This document shows positions 1 to 6,512 of a stretch of DNA of 8,682 nucleotides, piece by piece. Within the stretch, counting starts at the first letter, position 1, and every line of letters begins with the position of its first letter. A model generated the notes under the pieces. It was not told where the DNA came from. It did not search any database and saw nothing but the letters and a program-made list of their open reading frames with translations. Source of the stretch: Planctomycetota bacterium (GTDB lineage: Bacteria; Planctomycetota; Brocadiia; Brocadiales; Bathyanammoxibiaceae); NCBI GenBank assembly GCA_030623665.1, contig JAUXLO010000071.1, forward strand, positions 1 to 8,682. The letters run 5' to 3'. The position numbers and the translations under genes are program-made.

Positions 1-536
1 CCCGCAGCTTCAGGTTCGACGGCGCCTTTTCTGCCACCTATTACGAAGGTGTCACAAAAGAACTTATACATCAATTCAAATATGGAAGGCAGGAATTCCT
101 GGCAGAACCCCTGGCAGAGCTACTGGTTCGATACGTCAAGGAAATCGACCCACGCCCAACCGATGTAAATATGGTAGTGGCTGTACCCCTGCATAGCAGA
201 AAGAGGGCAGAGCGGGGTTTTAACCAAGCAGAGCTTTTGGGGCGAAATGCGGGAAGGTCTCTTGGCATAGATGTGTGCACAGGAGGCCTAAAAAGGGTCC
301 GGAATACCCCTTCCCAGACGAACCAACCCTATTATCGACGTGAGGAGAATGTCCGCGGTGCCTTTTTAGTCAAGAAACCTGCCAAATTCAAAGAAAAGGA
401 CATACTTCTCGTGGACGATGTCTTTACCTCTGGCCTTACTGCGTCAGAATGTGCCAGGGTCCTCAAAGAGTCTGGAGCAAGAAGGGTCTATGTCCTTACT
501 ATTGCGAAATCTAGGCGAATGATGGCCGGAGCTTAA
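1..536 (+). CDS. comF: ComF family phosphoribosyltransferase, 3' part (5' end off the window)
   Basis: The frame is open from the left edge (first whole codon at 3) to the TAA at 534-536, so about 177 C-terminal residues are visible and the true start lies upstream. Two ComF signatures are clear: RGFNQAELL (nt about 213-239) and a PRPP-binding loop LLVDDVFTSGLTASE (nt about 405-449), whose two Asp residues would bind the ribose hydroxyls. The usual loop reads TTGAT; here it is TSGLT, a mild variation. The N-terminal zinc-finger part typical of ComF would be outside the window. Family members resemble purine phosphoribosyltransferases and are linked to DNA uptake in competent species, but their substrate is generally unknown, and many non-competent bacteria carry one. 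The ATG at 171 is internal, because the homologous reading (residues such as ELIHQFKYGR) continues upstream of it. The identification is firm; a competence role is not implied by the neighbours. Confidence 0.9.
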   Translation, partial: RSFRFDGAFSATYYEGVTKELIHQFKYGRQEFLAEPLAELLVRYVKEIDPRPTDVNMVVAVPLHSRKRAERGFNQAELLGRNAGRSLGIDVCTGGLKRVRNTPSQTNQPYYRREENVRGAFLVKKPAKFKEKDILLVDDVFTSGLTASECARVLKESGARRVYVLTIAKSRRMMAGA

Positions 537-541
537 TATCC

Positions 542-570
542 TTGACTACCTAGGCCCTAAAAAGTACAAT
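542..570 (+). promoter_or_regulatory. Sigma70-type promoter for hpf
   Basis: TTGACT (542-547) and TACAAT (565-570) are each one base from consensus and separated by exactly 17 bases. The pair lies in the 86-base gap just after the comF stop codon and points at hpf. The predicted transcription start near 577 gives a leader of about 45 bases. It probably drives hpf and possibly ptsN and the HPr-EI gene as well. It was identified by eye only. Confidence 0.65.
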
Positions 571-604
571 ACGACTGGAAAACTCCTTTAATTTTTGGAA
601 AATC

Positions 605-620
605 AGGGATGAGGTTCCCT
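605..620 (+). promoter_or_regulatory. hpf ribosome binding site inside a small hairpin loop
   Basis: GAGG at 611-614 lies eight bases before the TTG start at 623 and decides that start. It sits in the six-base loop (TGAGGT, 610-615) of a short hairpin with stem AGGGA (605-609) and TCCCT (616-620). A five-pair stem is modest, so the fold may be incidental or may modulate initiation. Confidence 0.45.
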
Positions 621-622
621 TA

Positions 623-964
623 TTGAATATAATAGTCTCTGGAAGGCATCTCAGCATAACTGATGCCATAAAGGGCTACGCTGAGAAGAAGGTCAAGAAG
701 CTAGAGAAGTACTATGATCGGCTTATTCAGGTACAGGTAAACCTGGACGTAGAGAGCGAGAGACACCGTGCGGAGATGATTGCCTCCGCGGCCAAGGGCT
801 CGATACTCATAGCAGAGGTCATTGACCGCGACATTTATGCAGCCATAGACAGGGCGACGGATAAATTGGAAAGGCAGTTAACTCGCCGTAAGGAAAAACT
901 ATACCAAAAGAGGCCAAAGAAGTGGGGGACCTCATCGACTGGCCCGGCGGAAGGCCCGTCATGA
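623..964 (+). CDS. hpf: Ribosome hibernation-promoting factor, short form
   Basis: This 113-residue protein belongs to the HPF/YfiA (RaiA) family, which binds the 30S decoding centre and inactivates ribosomes in stationary phase or starvation. The beta-alpha-beta-beta-beta-alpha fold is readable: MNIIVSGRHLSITDAIKGYA at the start, VQVNLDVESERHRAEM in the middle, and a basic final helix (DRATDKLERQLTRRKEKL) that would contact rRNA. The long-form C-terminal dimerisation domain is absent, and the region downstream does not encode it in another frame. The last 15 or so residues are a low-complexity tail. TTG is the start because a GAGG site sits eight bases upstream and the family N-terminus begins exactly there; the ATG at 609 reaches a stop within a few codons. 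The gene lies upstream of ptsN, an order shared with the proteobacterial rpoN-hpf-ptsN cluster. Confidence 0.92.
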   Translation: MNIIVSGRHLSITDAIKGYAEKKVKKLEKYYDRLIQVQVNLDVESERHRAEMIASAAKGSILIAEVIDRDIYAAIDRATDKLERQLTRRKEKLYQKRPKKWGTSSTGPAEGPS

Positions 965-1057
965 GCAAAGGTCTTGGAAGAGCGCTCCATACAAAGATAC
1001 TTTGACGCTAGCGATTGACGTAGACTCCTGTTCGACAATAGGGCCTTTTCTTAATTT

Positions 1058-1063
1058 GGAGGA
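1058..1063 (+). promoter_or_regulatory. Shine-Dalgarno site of ptsN
   Basis: GGAGGA at 1058-1063 ends four bases before the ATG at 1068. It is the strongest ribosome binding site in the PTS block and contrasts with the HPr-EI gene downstream, which has none. Confidence 0.7.
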
Positions 1064-1067
1064 TTAG

Positions 1068-1550
1068 ATGAAGCTGGTCGACTTCCTTGTCGAAGAGGCA
1101 ATAATATATGAATTAAAGGTCAGAGATAAGAAAAATGCTATCACGGAAATGGTCGGGGCCCTTACACGGTCCCACAAGGTCCCTGCCAAGGAAGTCGATA
1201 GCGTAATGGCTGCACTTATGAAAAGGGAGCAGCTTGGCAGTACTGGAATAGGCGGTGGAGTGGCAGTACCTCACGCAAAACACGGGTGCGTGTCACGGCT
1301 GTTAGTAACGGTCGCACGTTCAGAAGAAGGGATAGATTTTGATGCCTTGGACGGAGAGCCCGTACACCTTGTATTTCTTCTTTTATCCCCCAATGAAACT
1401 GCTGGTGCACACCTGCAGGCTCTTGAAAGGATCGCCACACTCATAAGGGATAGTGACTTTAGACGCTTTATGACCACGGCTTCTGACAAGGAAGAAATGA
1501 TAGAGATCCTCAGAGAGGTAGATAGTCACCCCACTGGAAGCTTGACCTAA
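1068..1550 (+). CDS. ptsN: PTS EIIA domain protein, PtsN (nitrogen/fructose) family
   Basis: A 160-residue stand-alone EIIA domain of the fructose/mannitol/nitrogen class (PTS_EIIA_2). The phospho-acceptor His69 lies in GIGGGVAVPHAKH, matching the active-site motif around His73 of E. coli PtsN. Other family features are the preceding MKREQLGSTG, the HLVFLLLSP strand and the AHLQALERIATLIRD helix. It would accept phosphate from His16 of the HPr domain encoded next door. No EIIB or EIIC transporter gene is present, so a regulatory rather than sugar-import role is likely; PtsN proteins elsewhere control potassium transport, stress and carbon/nitrogen balance, but the target here cannot be told from sequence. 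The ATG start has a good GGAGGA site. The gene shares its reading frame with the HPr-EI gene, the two being separated by one TAA and ten sense codons. Confidence 0.92.
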   Translation: MKLVDFLVEEAIIYELKVRDKKNAITEMVGALTRSHKVPAKEVDSVMAALMKREQLGSTGIGGGVAVPHAKHGCVSRLLVTVARSEEGIDFDALDGEPVHLVFLLLSPNETAGAHLQALERIATLIRDSDFRRFMTTASDKEEMIEILREVDSHPTGSLT

Positions 1551-1580
1551 ACCTGCAAAGCCATTGCCCCTTCAGCAAAT

Positions 1581-3596
1581 ATGAGCATAAATCGCCAACT
1601 TCGGATATTAAATGCAGACGGCCTACACGCCCGTCCAGCCACCCGATTTGCAGAAATAGCAAACGGATACTCTGCCGACATCAGGGTGAAGGCCAAGGAC
1701 AAAGAGGTCAACGGCAAGAGTGTCATAGAGCTGCTAACCCTTGGCGCCGAGCGGGGTACTGATATACGCATCATTGCAGACGGCAACGACGCAAGTAATG
1801 CAGTGGATGCCCTCTCTAACCTCGTAAGCGGCAACTTCAACGAACAAACAATGGTTGTCAAGAAGGGTATAGCCCTGGCGCCGGGCGTAGTAATAAAAAA
1901 GGCGTTTCTTTTGGAAGGCACCGGCTACTGGGTAAAGAGGAGCTTTATCTCCGAGGTGCAGGTGCCCCATGAAATAAACAGGCTTAAGAAGGCCATAGTA
2001 GCAGCAGAAAAGCAGATGCGAGAGCTTGAGAATGAGGTTTCATCAAGACTGGGGCACGAAATAGCCACCATCCTTGAGGCCCACAGAACGATATTACGGG
2101 ATGAGCATCTCAAGAAGCAATTTATCTCTAAGATAGAAAACTTCTGGGTCACGGCAGAGTTTGCCGTTTCCATGGTCTTAAAGGACTATATAAAGAAATT
2201 CCACAGTGTTGAGAACCAATACATAAGGGAACGGGTAGGTGACATAATTGACATAGAGAACAGGTTGCTGGGCAACCTGATGGGGGAAAAACGCGAAGAG
2301 CTAAAGAACCTCTCGGAAGAGGTCGTACTCATTACTCATGACCTAAGGCCCTCGGATACAGCGTCTCTGGACTCAGAAAAGATAAAGGGTTTTGCCACCG
2401 AGGCCGGCGGTAGAACATCCCACACCGCCATACTGGCCCGCGCCATAGGGATACCTGGCGTAGTAGGTCTCGGCAGTATCACTACGGAGATTTATCCGGG
2501 CGACACGGTCATCATCGACGGAAACAAAGGCGTAGTAATAATAAGACCTGACGAAGAAACGATAAATGAGTACAAAGAAAGAGAAAAGACCATACACGTA
2601 TTTGAGACCAAACTCACTCAAGAACTACAGGACCAGCCGGCCGAGACACCTGATGGTAGAGAAATAACCATCCTTGGAAACATCGATTTCCCCAAGGAAA
2701 TTAAGACCTACCTACGCTACGGTGCCAGCGGTGTCGGACTATACAGGACCGAATACCTTTTCCTCGAGGCGGGCAGCTCTCCCGGTGAAGGTAATCACCT
2801 CAAATCTTACCTTGAGTCCGTGGAGCAACTTGAGACAAGACCCATCGTTGTAAGGACGGTAGACTTAGGCGCCGATAAATTTTTCAACGGTAATGACTTT
2901 AAGGAAGCAAATCCATTCCTGGGATGCCGTTCCATCCGTTACTGTTTTGAGCACCCCAATATATTTAACACTCAATTAAAGGCAATCCTCAAGGCATCCG
3001 CCCTGAAAAAGAACGTAAAGATACTCTTTCCGCTTATATCCTCCCTGCAGGAGTTCCGCAAGGCAAAGGAAATGGTCAGGGAGGCAATGGATGAATTGGA
3101 TAGAAGCGGACTACCTTTTGACGAGAATATACCCATGGGGATTATGATAGAGGTACCGTCATCAGTTCTTATAGCAGATGTGCTGGCAGCGGAAGCGGAC
3201 TTCTTTAGCATTGGCACTAACGACCTCGTCCAATACTCCTTGGCCATAGACAGGGACAACGAGACTGTGGCTAAGATGTATAGCCCGGCGCATCCCGCAA
3301 TACTGCGGCTACTCAAGATGACTATCGAAGCGGCCGAAGATAACAACATTCCCGTATCGATGTGTGGTGAAATGGGAAGTGAATTAGAATATCTGGTGCT
3401 TTTGATGGGTTTGGGCCTTACAGAGTTCAGTGTGGCCCCACCCACCATAATCCCCGCACTAAAGAAGGTTATACGCAACACTACATTTGAAAGGGCTAGG
3501 GAAGTGGCAGAAGAGGTGTCCAGATTCGCCGACCCGGAGAAATCGGTACACTACCTAAGAGAAATTACCAAAGAAATTCTCCCCGAGGCCTTCTAG
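1581..3596 (+). CDS. ptsI: HPr-Enzyme I fusion (phosphoenolpyruvate-protein phosphotransferase)
   Basis: This 671-residue cytoplasmic protein joins the first two PTS phosphorelay steps. Residues 1-85 are an HPr domain with phospho-His16 in GLHARPA and Ser47 in NGKSVIELL, equivalent to the HPr-kinase site Ser46. After a short linker, residues about 92-671 are a full Enzyme I: an N-terminal domain with phospho-His281 in AGGRTSHTAILAR, then a PEP-binding barrel with GLYRTEYLF (Arg389, Glu391), NPFLGCRSIR (Arg450), MIEVPSS (Glu524), FSIGTNDLVQYS (Asn547, Asp548) and Cys595 in MCGEMG, the catalytic acid. All key residues are present, so it should autophosphorylate from PEP and pass phosphate to its own HPr and then to PtsN. 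Unlike EI-Ntr (PtsP), there is no GAF domain; HPr takes its place. The ATG start fits the HPr N-terminus, although no Shine-Dalgarno is visible, suggesting coupling to ptsN 30 bases upstream. Confidence 0.94.
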   Translation: MSINRQLRILNADGLHARPATRFAEIANGYSADIRVKAKDKEVNGKSVIELLTLGAERGTDIRIIADGNDASNAVDALSNLVSGNFNEQTMVVKKGIALAPGVVIKKAFLLEGTGYWVKRSFISEVQVPHEINRLKKAIVAAEKQMRELENEVSSRLGHEIATILEAHRTILRDEHLKKQFISKIENFWVTAEFAVSMVLKDYIKKFHSVENQYIRERVGDIIDIENRLLGNLMGEKREELKNLSEEVVLITHDLRPSDTASLDSEKIKGFATEAGGRTSHTAILARAIGIPGVVGLGSITTEIYPGDTVIIDGNKGVVIIRPDEETINEYKEREKTIHVFETKLTQELQDQPAETPDGREITILGNIDFPKEIKTYLRYGASGVGLYRTEYLFLEAGSSPGEGNHLKSYLESVEQLETRPIVVRTVDLGADKFFNGNDFKEANPFLGCRSIRYCFEHPNIFNTQLKAILKASALKKNVKILFPLISSLQEFRKAKEMVREAMDELDRSGLPFDENIPMGIMIEVPSSVLIADVLAAEADFFSIGTNDLVQYSLAIDRDNETVAKMYSPAHPAILRLLKMTIEAAEDNNIPVSMCGEMGSELEYLVLLMGLGLTEFSVAPPTIIPALKKVIRNTTFERAREVAEEVSRFADPEKSVHYLREITKEILPEAF

Positions 3597-3649
3597 GTAA
3601 AAACCCTATGGCTGCCTCCCAGGTGTAGCCCCTGGTAAATTCCTTTAAG

Positions 3650-4321
3650 TTGGAAGAGAAAAATATTGTAGGAAGGGCCCAACGCATACGGGTCAGACTC
3701 AGATTCCAGAAAACTGGGATCTTGAGGTTCATATCCCATCACGACCTGATGAGACTGTTCGAAAGGACCATCAGGAGGGCTAATATCCCCATCTGTATGA
3801 GCCAGGGGTTCAACCCGCGGCCGAAGATGTCTTTCCCTACGGCCCTGGCTCTGGGAATAGAGGGTATCGATGAAGTTATAGAGTTAGAACTCTCCCGGTG
3901 GGTTGCACCGCAGAAATTACGGGAGTGCCTGAAGGCGCAGCTCCCACCGGGCCTTGTGATAACTTCAGCCGAACCGGTTACCCCTAAAAGCCCTTCCGGT
4001 GTCGAAGAGCTGGTCTATCGAATTGAAGGGACCCCTCCTAAAGAGATAACAGACAAGAGGATTAATGAATTCCTTGCAAAAAGAGAGTTTCAAATTTCTA
4101 GGGAAAAGAAGGGTGGAAAGAAGCTTTTTAACCTTCGCTCCTCAATAGTATCCATCACACTGGAGAATGGTGCCCTCCTGCTAAAACTCAAGCCTACCAA
4201 GGAAGGCATAGCACGTCCAGACGAAGTCCTCAAGGCCCTCGGACTAAAAATGGGTACAGACTGTACGCTGAGGATAACGAGAAACGCTGTCCATCTTTCT
4301 CCCTCCCGGGAGGAAAATTAA
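3650..4321 (+). CDS. DUF2344 protein (TIGR03936 family, 'radical SAM-linked')
   Basis: A 223-residue protein of the DUF2344 family, whose biochemical function is unknown. Recognition rests on the N-terminal block at residues about 13-62: RVRLRFQKTGILRFISHHD, then LMRLFERTIRRANIP and SQGFNPRPKMSF. The remainder (residues 75-215) is less conserved, with a basic patch around REKKGGKK. In many genomes the domain is fused to or encoded next to a radical-SAM protein of the TIGR03960 type and lies just before rng-rplU-rpmA, which is the right-hand context here; the radical-SAM partner itself is missing from the expected upstream position. TTG at 3650 is chosen because the conserved domain begins about ten residues in and no ATG or GTG precedes it in frame; CTG at 3632 is an alternative. 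No clear ribosome binding site is seen. The stop is four bases from the RNase gene, implying co-transcription. Confidence 0.82.
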   Translation: MEEKNIVGRAQRIRVRLRFQKTGILRFISHHDLMRLFERTIRRANIPICMSQGFNPRPKMSFPTALALGIEGIDEVIELELSRWVAPQKLRECLKAQLPPGLVITSAEPVTPKSPSGVEELVYRIEGTPPKEITDKRINEFLAKREFQISREKKGGKKLFNLRSSIVSITLENGALLLKLKPTKEGIARPDEVLKALGLKMGTDCTLRITRNAVHLSPSREEN

Positions 4322-4325
4322 GACG

Positions 4326-5843
4326 ATGAGCAAAAAAATGCTGATAAACGTAGTAGAACCTGAAGAAAGCCGCATGGCCATCCTGGAAGGCAACGTGCTG
4401 GAAGAACTCTATGTCGAACGTATATCCAAGGGGCGGACAGTAGGAAACATCTACATGGGCAGGGTGTCTAACATAGAACCTAGCCTGGAGGCCGCCTTCA
4501 TAGACACCGGGTTGAAAAGAAACGGTTTCCTTCATGTAAGCGAGGTACTGGACACCACCGATAACAAGAAAGAAAAAACAGAGAAGACCCGAAGCCGGAA
4601 GGAACAAAGGCCGATACTGTCCTTACTCAAGCCAGGCCAAGAACTTCTGGTACAGGTAATAAGGGAGGGCGTTGGTGAAAAAGGCCCGAGCCTTACCAGC
4701 AACGTAAGCCTGCCGGGCCGCTACTTAGTCCTCATGCCCCACGCCTCCAGACACGGCGTATCAAGAAAAATCCTGGATGAGGAGGAACGAACACGGCTTA
4801 AACAAATCGTCAAAGAACTAAAACCTCCGGCCAACATGGGCCTTATCGTTCGTACCGCCGGAGCGGGGCATACCAAGAGGGAACTCTCCAAAGACCTTAA
4901 TTATCTACTTCGCCTGTGGAAGGCGGTGGAGGAACGAACGACGAACAGCCTCGTCCCCTCACTCATATACCAGGAAAGCGACCTGGTCATCAGGACTATC
5001 AGAGACATCTTCGCCCCTGACATTAACGAAATAATCGTTGACTCGCAGGATACTTACGAGAAGACCAGAGACTTCTTGAAACAGATAATGCCAAAACAGG
5101 AGAAGATTGTAAGGTTACACAGGGCAAGAGTACCCATATTCCACAAGTATCGCCTCGAAGACGAAATAGAAAAGATCAACAACAAGAAGATACCTCTAAA
5201 GCAAGGAGGGTCTCTGGTTATAGAACAGACAGAGGCCCTGGTGGCAATAGACGTAAACAGCGGACGGTTCAAAAAGGGTGCCGACCCAGAAGAGACCGCC
5301 TTTAGAACCAACATGGAGGCCACAAATGAGCTTGCCCGACAAATTCGTTTGCGTGACCTCGGCGGAGTCATTATAATAGATTACATCGACATGCAGCAGG
5401 AGGCCCACAAACGCACCGTGGAAAAGGCCCTTGCAGATGCCCTGAAGAAGGACAAGGCACGTACAAAAATGCTCAAGACGTCAAAGTTCGGCATCGTAGA
5501 GCTCACGAGACAACGGGTTAAGCACAGCCTCAGAGACGTAGTTCATGAACGTTGTCCAGAATGCCTAGGAACCGGGTTCACAAAGACCATAGAAAGCCTC
5601 AGCCTCAAGATAATGAGAAATATAAGATCCGTCCTCGACAACGATACACTTAAGACCATAGAAGTCGTGGCGGATAACCCGGTAGCCCAGTTCCTACAGA
5701 ATCAGAAGAGAAAAGAAATATCTGAACTTGAAGACCATTACAATAAAACAATAGTAATAAAACACGCCGCAGAAAATGGATGGAGAATGGGCGACATAAA
5801 AATGAATTACTTCAATTCGAACGGCAAGCCCATGGCCCTGTAA
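4326..5843 (+). CDS. rng: Ribonuclease E/G family endoribonuclease (RNase G-like)
   Basis: A 505-residue endoribonuclease with the catalytic core only. In order: an RNase H-like start; an S1 RNA-binding domain (about 37-125, with GNIYMGRVSNIEPSLEAAFID) carrying a charged Lys/Glu-rich insertion at about 79-97; a 5'-sensor segment with GRYLVLMP and GVSRKI; and the DNase I-like catalytic domain with metal-binding Asp309 (AIDVNSGR) and Asp352 (IIIDYIDM). The Zn-link CPECLGTG holds Cys410 and Cys413, which joins subunits in E. coli RNase E. The long disordered degradosome scaffold of RNase E is absent and the length is close to RNase G (489 residues), so rng is the better symbol, though phylogeny would decide. 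Likely roles are 5'-end-dependent mRNA decay and 16S/5S rRNA maturation. A GGGAGG at 4308-4313 lies twelve bases before the ATG, slightly far. It sits directly before rplU-rpmA, as in many phyla. Confidence 0.93.
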   Translation: MSKKMLINVVEPEESRMAILEGNVLEELYVERISKGRTVGNIYMGRVSNIEPSLEAAFIDTGLKRNGFLHVSEVLDTTDNKKEKTEKTRSRKEQRPILSLLKPGQELLVQVIREGVGEKGPSLTSNVSLPGRYLVLMPHASRHGVSRKILDEEERTRLKQIVKELKPPANMGLIVRTAGAGHTKRELSKDLNYLLRLWKAVEERTTNSLVPSLIYQESDLVIRTIRDIFAPDINEIIVDSQDTYEKTRDFLKQIMPKQEKIVRLHRARVPIFHKYRLEDEIEKINNKKIPLKQGGSLVIEQTEALVAIDVNSGRFKKGADPEETAFRTNMEATNELARQIRLRDLGGVIIIDYIDMQQEAHKRTVEKALADALKKDKARTKMLKTSKFGIVELTRQRVKHSLRDVVHERCPECLGTGFTKTIESLSLKIMRNIRSVLDNDTLKTIEVVADNPVAQFLQNQKRKEISELEDHYNKTIVIKHAAENGWRMGDIKMNYFNSNGKPMAL

Positions 5844-5850
5844 GGAGAGG
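5844..5850 (+). promoter_or_regulatory. Shine-Dalgarno site fixing the GTG start of rplU
   Basis: GGAGAGG starts immediately after the RNase stop codon and ends eight bases before GTG at 5859. It supports this non-ATG start, after which the protein reads MYAIIK as in other bL21 proteins. Confidence 0.7.
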
Positions 5851-5858
5851 TAAGACAC

Positions 5859-6173
5859 GTGTATGCAATAATAAAGGATAGAGGCAAACAGTATAAGGTG
5901 TCACCGGGAGACAGCATCCTCATTGACCTAATGGAAGGCCGGAAAGAGGCAGACCGAATAGAGTTCAACGAAGTGATGGCCGTAGGGGGTAATGACAAAG
6001 GCAAGATTGGCACGCCGCTTGTTCAGGGGGCAAAGGTAGTAGGCGAAATAGAAGGCCCGAGACAAGGAGACAAAATAAACGTCTTCAAATTCAAACGGAG
6101 GAAAGACTACAGGAGAAAAAGCGGCCACAGGGAGCGTTTTACGCAGGTGAAAATAAAGGAAATTATTGTATAA
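5859..6173 (+). CDS. rplU: 50S ribosomal protein bL21
   Basis: A 104-residue bL21, the usual length. The N-terminus MYAIIKDRGKQYKV and the C-terminal signature KRRKDYRRKSGHRERFT (about residues 79-95) are diagnostic; the basic tail binds 23S rRNA. GHRE replaces the commoner GHRQ, a minor change. The GTG start is supported by a GGAGAGG site and by the exact family N-terminus. The gene lies 15 bases after the RNase E/G gene and 20 bases before rpmA, so all three should share a transcript. No promoter or autoregulatory leader is evident in the 15-base gap. Confidence 0.97.
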   Translation: MYAIIKDRGKQYKVSPGDSILIDLMEGRKEADRIEFNEVMAVGGNDKGKIGTPLVQGAKVVGEIEGPRQGDKINVFKFKRRKDYRRKSGHRERFTQVKIKEIIV

Positions 6174-6193
6174 TATAAAAAGAGGCAGGAACA

Positions 6194-6436
6194 ATGGCAC
6201 ATAAAAAAGGACAAGGATCGAGCAGAAACGGACGTGACAGCAATCCTCAATATCGAGGGGTAAAACGCTACGGCGGCGAGTCCGTAAAGGCAGGCTCCAT
6301 AATAGTTAGGCAGTGCGGCACCAAATTCCACCCCGGCTTTAACGTGGGCCGGGGCCGTGACGATACCCTGTTTGCCAAAATAAGCGGAATAGTGCGCTTC
6401 GACACGGGCAGACGCGTGAGTGTTTATACCCCGTAA
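6194..6436 (+). CDS. rpmA: 50S ribosomal protein bL27
   Basis: An 80-residue bL27 beginning [20 protein letters not shown], followed by [16 protein letters not shown] and [17 protein letters not shown], all family hallmarks. The flexible N-terminus reaches the peptidyl-transferase centre. It starts directly with the mature AHKKG sequence and lacks the cleavable extension found in Bacillota and some other phyla, which agrees with the absence of a prp (ysxB) protease gene between rplU and rpmA. The ATG is preceded by purine-rich AGAGGCAGGA (6181-6190). An intrinsic terminator begins about 36 bases after the stop. Confidence 0.97.
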   Translation: MAHKKGQGSSRNGRDSNPQYRGVKRYGGESVKAGSIIVRQCGTKFHPGFNVGRGRDDTLFAKISGIVRFDTGRRVSVYTP

Positions 6437-6472
6437 CCACAGCCTGACCACAGGAATCTCTTATGCACATTA

Positions 6473-6499
6473 GGGGAGCATATACTGCTCCCCTTTTTT
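6473..6499 (+). terminator. Rho-independent terminator after rpmA
   Basis: A perfect eight-pair stem, GGGGAGCA (6473-6480) with TGCTCCCC (6486-6493), encloses a five-base loop TATAC and is followed directly by six T residues (6494-6499). It should end the RNase-rplU-rpmA transcript. It stops only 13 bases before the obgE start codon, so obgE needs either readthrough or a promoter overlapping the hairpin. Confidence 0.88.
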
Positions 6500-6512
6500 C
6501 TACCATACCAGC

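Noticed and set aside
171..536. A 121-codon stand-alone gene starting at ATG 171
   Set aside because: The same frame is open to the left edge and reads as ComF sequence upstream of this ATG, so it is an internal methionine of a partial gene.
1015..1040. Promoter for ptsN from TTGACG (1015-1020) and GACAAT (1034-1039)
   Set aside because: The spacing is 13 bases, too short for a sigma70 promoter, and no better pair was found in the gap.
2972..3481. Minus-strand open frame of 169 codons inside the HPr-EI gene
   Set aside because: It lies wholly antisense to a clearly coding Enzyme I region with intact catalytic motifs, and its translation is a low-complexity Ser/Ile-rich sequence with no recognisable domain.
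3619..3635. Hairpin CCAGG/CCTGG after the HPr-EI gene as a terminator
   Set aside because: It has only five pairs with a seven-base loop and no following T run, so it is too weak to call. Transcription may continue into the DUF2344 gene.
4303..4312. Perfect palindrome CTCCCGGGAG just before the RNase gene
   Set aside because: It has no loop and lies at the end of the upstream coding region; it overlaps the GGGAGG ribosome-binding sequence, which explains it well enough.
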